Shown: in pieces, positions 42,279 through 44,366 of the stretch
Layout of the letters: the number at the start of each line of letters is the position of its first letter
How positions within the stretch are numbered: the first letter of the stretch is position 1
Origin: Planctomycetota bacterium
GTDB taxonomy: Bacteria; Planctomycetota; Phycisphaerae; Tepidisphaerales; Tepidisphaeraceae
Length of the DNA stretch: 44,366 nt
Direction of reading: 5' to 3'
Assembly: GCA_026693085.1 (NCBI GenBank)
Contig: JAPLNB010000180.1
Location: 1-44,366, forward strand
Position numbers and translations under genes: made by a program
The notes under the pieces: generated by a model
The model's input: only the letters and a program-made list of their open reading frames with translations
Databases searched by the model: none
What the model was told of the DNA's origin: nothing

Positions 42279-42668
42279 CTACTTCTTATACACCGCCTCC
42301 GGATCAAACACCTTCTTCCCAACCACCTTCCACTGCGCCCCCGCCGGATCATACGCCCGGAAGAAGCAGCTCCGATACCCCTCATGGCACGCCGCCACCA
42401 CCTGTTCCACCTTGAACAGCACCACATCCATATCGCAATCCGTGTAGAACTCCTTCACATGCTGAAAATGCCCGCTGCTCTCCCCCTTCAGCGCCAGTCT
42501 CCCCCGGCTTCGGCTATACGTATGCACCTTCCCCGTCTCCAGCGTCTTCTCCAGTGCCTCCCGGTTCATCCACGCCATCATCAGAATCTGCCCATTCTTC
42601 ACATCCTGCACGATCACGGGGATCAACCCCTTCGAATCATACTTCAATGGGTCCAATTGTGAATTCAT
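42279..42668 (-). CDS. hisI: Phosphoribosyl-AMP cyclohydrolase
   Basis: This enzyme opens the purine ring of phosphoribosyl-AMP in histidine synthesis (third step). The 129-residue single-domain form has no HisE fusion. ALKGESSGHFQ (59-69), DCDMD (77-81) with the Mg-binding Asp residues and Cys78, CHEG (94-97) and SCFFR with C101 give the full set of zinc cysteines. ATG 42668 follows a GGGG stretch; a GTG at 42686 is possible. It is isolated from other his genes here. Confidence 0.94.
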   Translation of the reverse strand: MNSQLDPLKYDSKGLIPVIVQDVKNGQILMMAWMNREALEKTLETGKVHTYSRSRGRLALKGESSGHFQHVKEFYTDCDMDVVLFKVEQVVAACHEGYRSCFFRAYDPAGAQWKVVGKKVFDPEAVYKK

Positions 42669-42765
42669 AGCCCCGATTCTTCCCACGCCCTCCCACCTTT
42701 GTCAAATCCCCCCTCGCCCCCTCGCCCCCTTACCCCCAACCCCTTACCCCTCTACAATGCCCGCC

Positions 42766-43152
42766 ATGATCGTCGGCCACGGCATCGACATCGTTGAGAC
42801 CGCCCGCATCTCCAAACTCCTGGAAGACCACGCCCAACGTTTCCTCGACCGCTGCTTCACACCCCTCGAACAACACTACTGCTCCAAAAACCCTAAACGC
42901 TACATCGAACATCTCGCCGGACGCTTCGCCGCAAAAGAAGCCGTCCTCAAAGTCCTCGGCACCGGCTGGCGCGGCGGCATCGCCTGGACCGACATCGAAA
43001 TCCTCCCCGAACCCTCCGGACAACCCAAAATCCGACTCACCGGCGAATGCCTCCGCATCGCCAAACACCTCAACATCTCCACCTGGCACGTCTCCATCTC
43101 CCACATCGAAACCCACGCCACCGCCTCCGCCATCGGCCTCAGAGCAGAATAA
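42766..43152 (+). CDS. acpS: Holo-[acyl-carrier-protein] synthase
   Basis: This enzyme transfers 4'-phosphopantetheine from CoA to acyl carrier protein. MIVGHGIDIVETARI opens with the Mg-binding Asp8; AGRFAAKEAVLKVLGTG (51-67) holds Glu58 and the CoA-binding Lys, and WHVSISHIETHATASAI is the final strand. ATG 42757 is nine bases upstream in frame (MPAM), but the canonical family start is the second ATG, which I used; neither has a clear ribosome site. At 128 residues the length is normal. It converges on the next gene. Confidence 0.93.
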   Translation: MIVGHGIDIVETARISKLLEDHAQRFLDRCFTPLEQHYCSKNPKRYIEHLAGRFAAKEAVLKVLGTGWRGGIAWTDIEILPEPSGQPKIRLTGECLRIAKHLNISTWHVSISHIETHATASAIGLRAE

Positions 43153-43167
43153 CCACGCTGCTCCCCC

Positions 43168-43184
43168 ATTCATCATTCATCATT
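43168..43184. repeat. Heptamer array, 2 x ATTCATC plus ATT
   Basis: Two exact ATTCATC units followed by ATT overlap the stop codon (43180-43182) of the minus-strand membrane protein. The unit is the same as in the four-copy array at 2173-2200. Confidence 0.75.
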
Positions 43185-44310
43185 TCCCCACTACCGTCCC
43201 ACACTCCGGACACCTCTCCGACTTCAGCATGAAAAGCAAATACCCGCATTGCACACACCTCGGCTCCTCAATCCGAATCTGAAACTTCAGATGGCACCGC
43301 GAACACTGCCCCGCCCCAACCCCCATCGCCTGCTTCTTCCCACACCCCGGACAAATCAGCGTCACTTCCTGAATCTCGCTCAGCACCGCCTTCTGCCCCA
43401 CCCCCTTGTTCAGCCTCGCCAGCACCCCCAACGCCAGCACCCCGCACCCCCCCATAAACGCGCTCGCCCCCGCCAGCCGCATCAACTGATCCGAAGTATG
43501 CTTCCCAAACCACACCGCATCCACATCCACAAACACCGCCGTCAACGCCCCGCACACAATCGTCCCATATCGCACCCATGCCTGTCCCTCCTTCAGCGGA
43601 CACATCATCACCACATTCGCCAACGCCACCACGCACGCAATACTCGTAATCACAGTAAACACCCCGCTCCCCTCATGCAGGTGCTTCCAGATCGCCACCA
43701 CCGCAATCCCGCACCCCGCCACCGCCGCCAACACCCCCACCCATCGCCAGTGCCGCCGATCCCTCCCCACCCCGATCAAGCACCCCACCGCCAACGTCCC
43801 AAACCCCGCCAACGCACCCGCCGACCCCCACGTCTCCTCCCCCAACCAATACCGCTGCCAGCAGCATCCCACCTCCAACATCACCAGCACCACCCCCGAC
43901 AGCCACAACCCCACCTGACCCGCCACCCTCGTCTCCGGCTCCACCATCAACCGCAACAACAACATCGCCGGCAACACCGTGATCGCAATGAACAACGCCG
44001 TAAACCCAAACCGCTCCTCCAAATCAAACCCCCACCAGTGATTCCCAAACCCCCACACCAGGGCCAACACCAGCAGATACTCCACCACCACCCCCCACAT
44101 CCCCAGCACACCCGACCACCTCGACTTCTCCCCATCCACCAGCAGCGTCACCCCCATCATCAACCCCGCCCCCACCGCCGTCGCCACCGCCGTACCCACC
44201 ACCCGCCAGATCACCTCCTCCGCCGCCACCAGGATCGCCACCGCCCCGCAAACCGCCGCCACCGACAGCGACCACAGCATGATCCGCAGCAATACCTTCC
44301 GAATCTCCAT
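43180..44310 (-). CDS. Multi-pass membrane protein with C-terminal zinc ribbons
   Basis: I recognise no family. ATG 44310 has GGAG 7 bases upstream, giving 376 residues. About nine hydrophobic segments fill residues 8-305 with short loops. The C-terminal tail has two zinc-ribbon pairs, CPGCGKKQAMG...CSRC and CVQCGYLLFM...CPECG (about 318-372). This mirrors the gene at 29534-31039, where a zinc ribbon is at the N-terminus instead. Proteins of this style are common in planctomycetes and unassigned. The stop lies within a heptamer array. The window ends about 50 bases upstream, so its promoter is only partly visible. Confidence 0.72.
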   Translation of the reverse strand: MEIRKVLLRIMLWSLSVAAVCGAVAILVAAEEVIWRVVGTAVATAVGAGLMMGVTLLVDGEKSRWSGVLGMWGVVVEYLLVLALVWGFGNHWWGFDLEERFGFTALFIAITVLPAMLLLRLMVEPETRVAGQVGLWLSGVVLVMLEVGCCWQRYWLGEETWGSAGALAGFGTLAVGCLIGVGRDRRHWRWVGVLAAVAGCGIAVVAIWKHLHEGSGVFTVITSIACVVALANVVMMCPLKEGQAWVRYGTIVCGALTAVFVDVDAVWFGKHTSDQLMRLAGASAFMGGCGVLALGVLARLNKGVGQKAVLSEIQEVTLICPGCGKKQAMGVGAGQCSRCHLKFQIRIEEPRCVQCGYLLFMLKSERCPECGTVVGK

Positions 44311-44366
44311 TGCAATCTCCCAAAAAGATACCCCTGCCACTATACGCCCCGCCCCCGCAACCAGCT

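Noticed and set aside
1..44366. tRNA or rRNA genes
   Set aside because: I saw no cloverleaf-like arrangement with TTCRANY and no rRNA-like stretch; a tRNA scan would be decisive.

Overview
The window looks like chromosomal DNA from a planctomycete, most likely of the Phycisphaerae/Tepidisphaerales type. The evidence is a giant secreted protein with an N-terminal SLESRVFLDA motif (LEPRxLLxA-like) and C-terminal dockerin-like GDxNxDGxVNxxDY repeats, a fused SecDF next to yajC and tgt, Tat-exported sugar isomerase/epimerase proteins, C-terminal tails of the TTQPAG type, and KTNPI/NEPN-type intergenic repeats. GC content is high. This assignment is inference; no 16S gene or other marker is present.

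Layout. 1-1.73 kb: a stand-alone RelA/SpoT-domain protein translationally coupled to an 81-residue partner, then a long perfect hairpin, the orphan tail of a broken gene, and a BamE-like lipoprotein. 1.73-5.3 kb: a C-rich spacer with repeats, a TIM-barrel isomerase, lysA, and a convergent Tat-exported isomerase. 5.4-8.1 kb: sppA and rnc (divergent), with pyrE convergent to rnc. 8.2-13.1 kb: a tightly overlapping minus-strand operon for a type II secretion/type IV pilus-like machine (one GspE-like ATPase, two GspF-like proteins, three pseudopilins). 13.35-18.35 kb: a 1666-residue metzincin-type multidomain exoprotein with its own promoter and terminator. 18.6-21.3 kb: an isomerase, a class II aldolase-like protein, a DUF5329 lipoprotein and a Uma2 nuclease-like protein. 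21.35-23.95 kb: a membrane protein, a RelE/RelB-type toxin-antitoxin pair and rho, all in one orientation. 24.3-27.6 kb: coaE, then rhaB followed directly by an amidohydrolase. 27.7-31.8 kb: nadE, a zinc-ribbon membrane protein and a frameshifted secreted protein. 31.9-34.7 kb: an accessory stretch with an isolated PilT N-terminal domain, an IS4-family insertion sequence with 41-bp ends, a promoter/operator driving a probably truncated alpha-barrel protein, and a 90-bp inverted-repeat element. 34.7-40.9 kb: a LysM protein, secDF, yajC and tgt. 41-44.3 kb: a TrkH/KtrB potassium transporter, hisI, acpS and a zinc-ribbon membrane protein.

How it fits together. Most genes are housekeeping: NAD, CoA, lysine, histidine and pyrimidine synthesis, RNase III, Rho, Sec export, tRNA queuosine and acyl-carrier activation. 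The accessory content sits at the left edge, in the pseudopilin operon, in the rho-linked toxin-antitoxin pair, and at 31-34.7 kb.

Two larger patterns cut across genes. Long blocks (about 1.7-4.4 kb and 27.7-44.4 kb) have a + strand far richer in C than G whichever strand is coding, while 4.4-27.6 kb is more balanced. Within the C-rich blocks, several gene ends carry tandem heptamer arrays that resemble the heptanucleotide repeats (STRRs) of filamentous cyanobacteria. No rRNA, tRNA or CRISPR array was seen.
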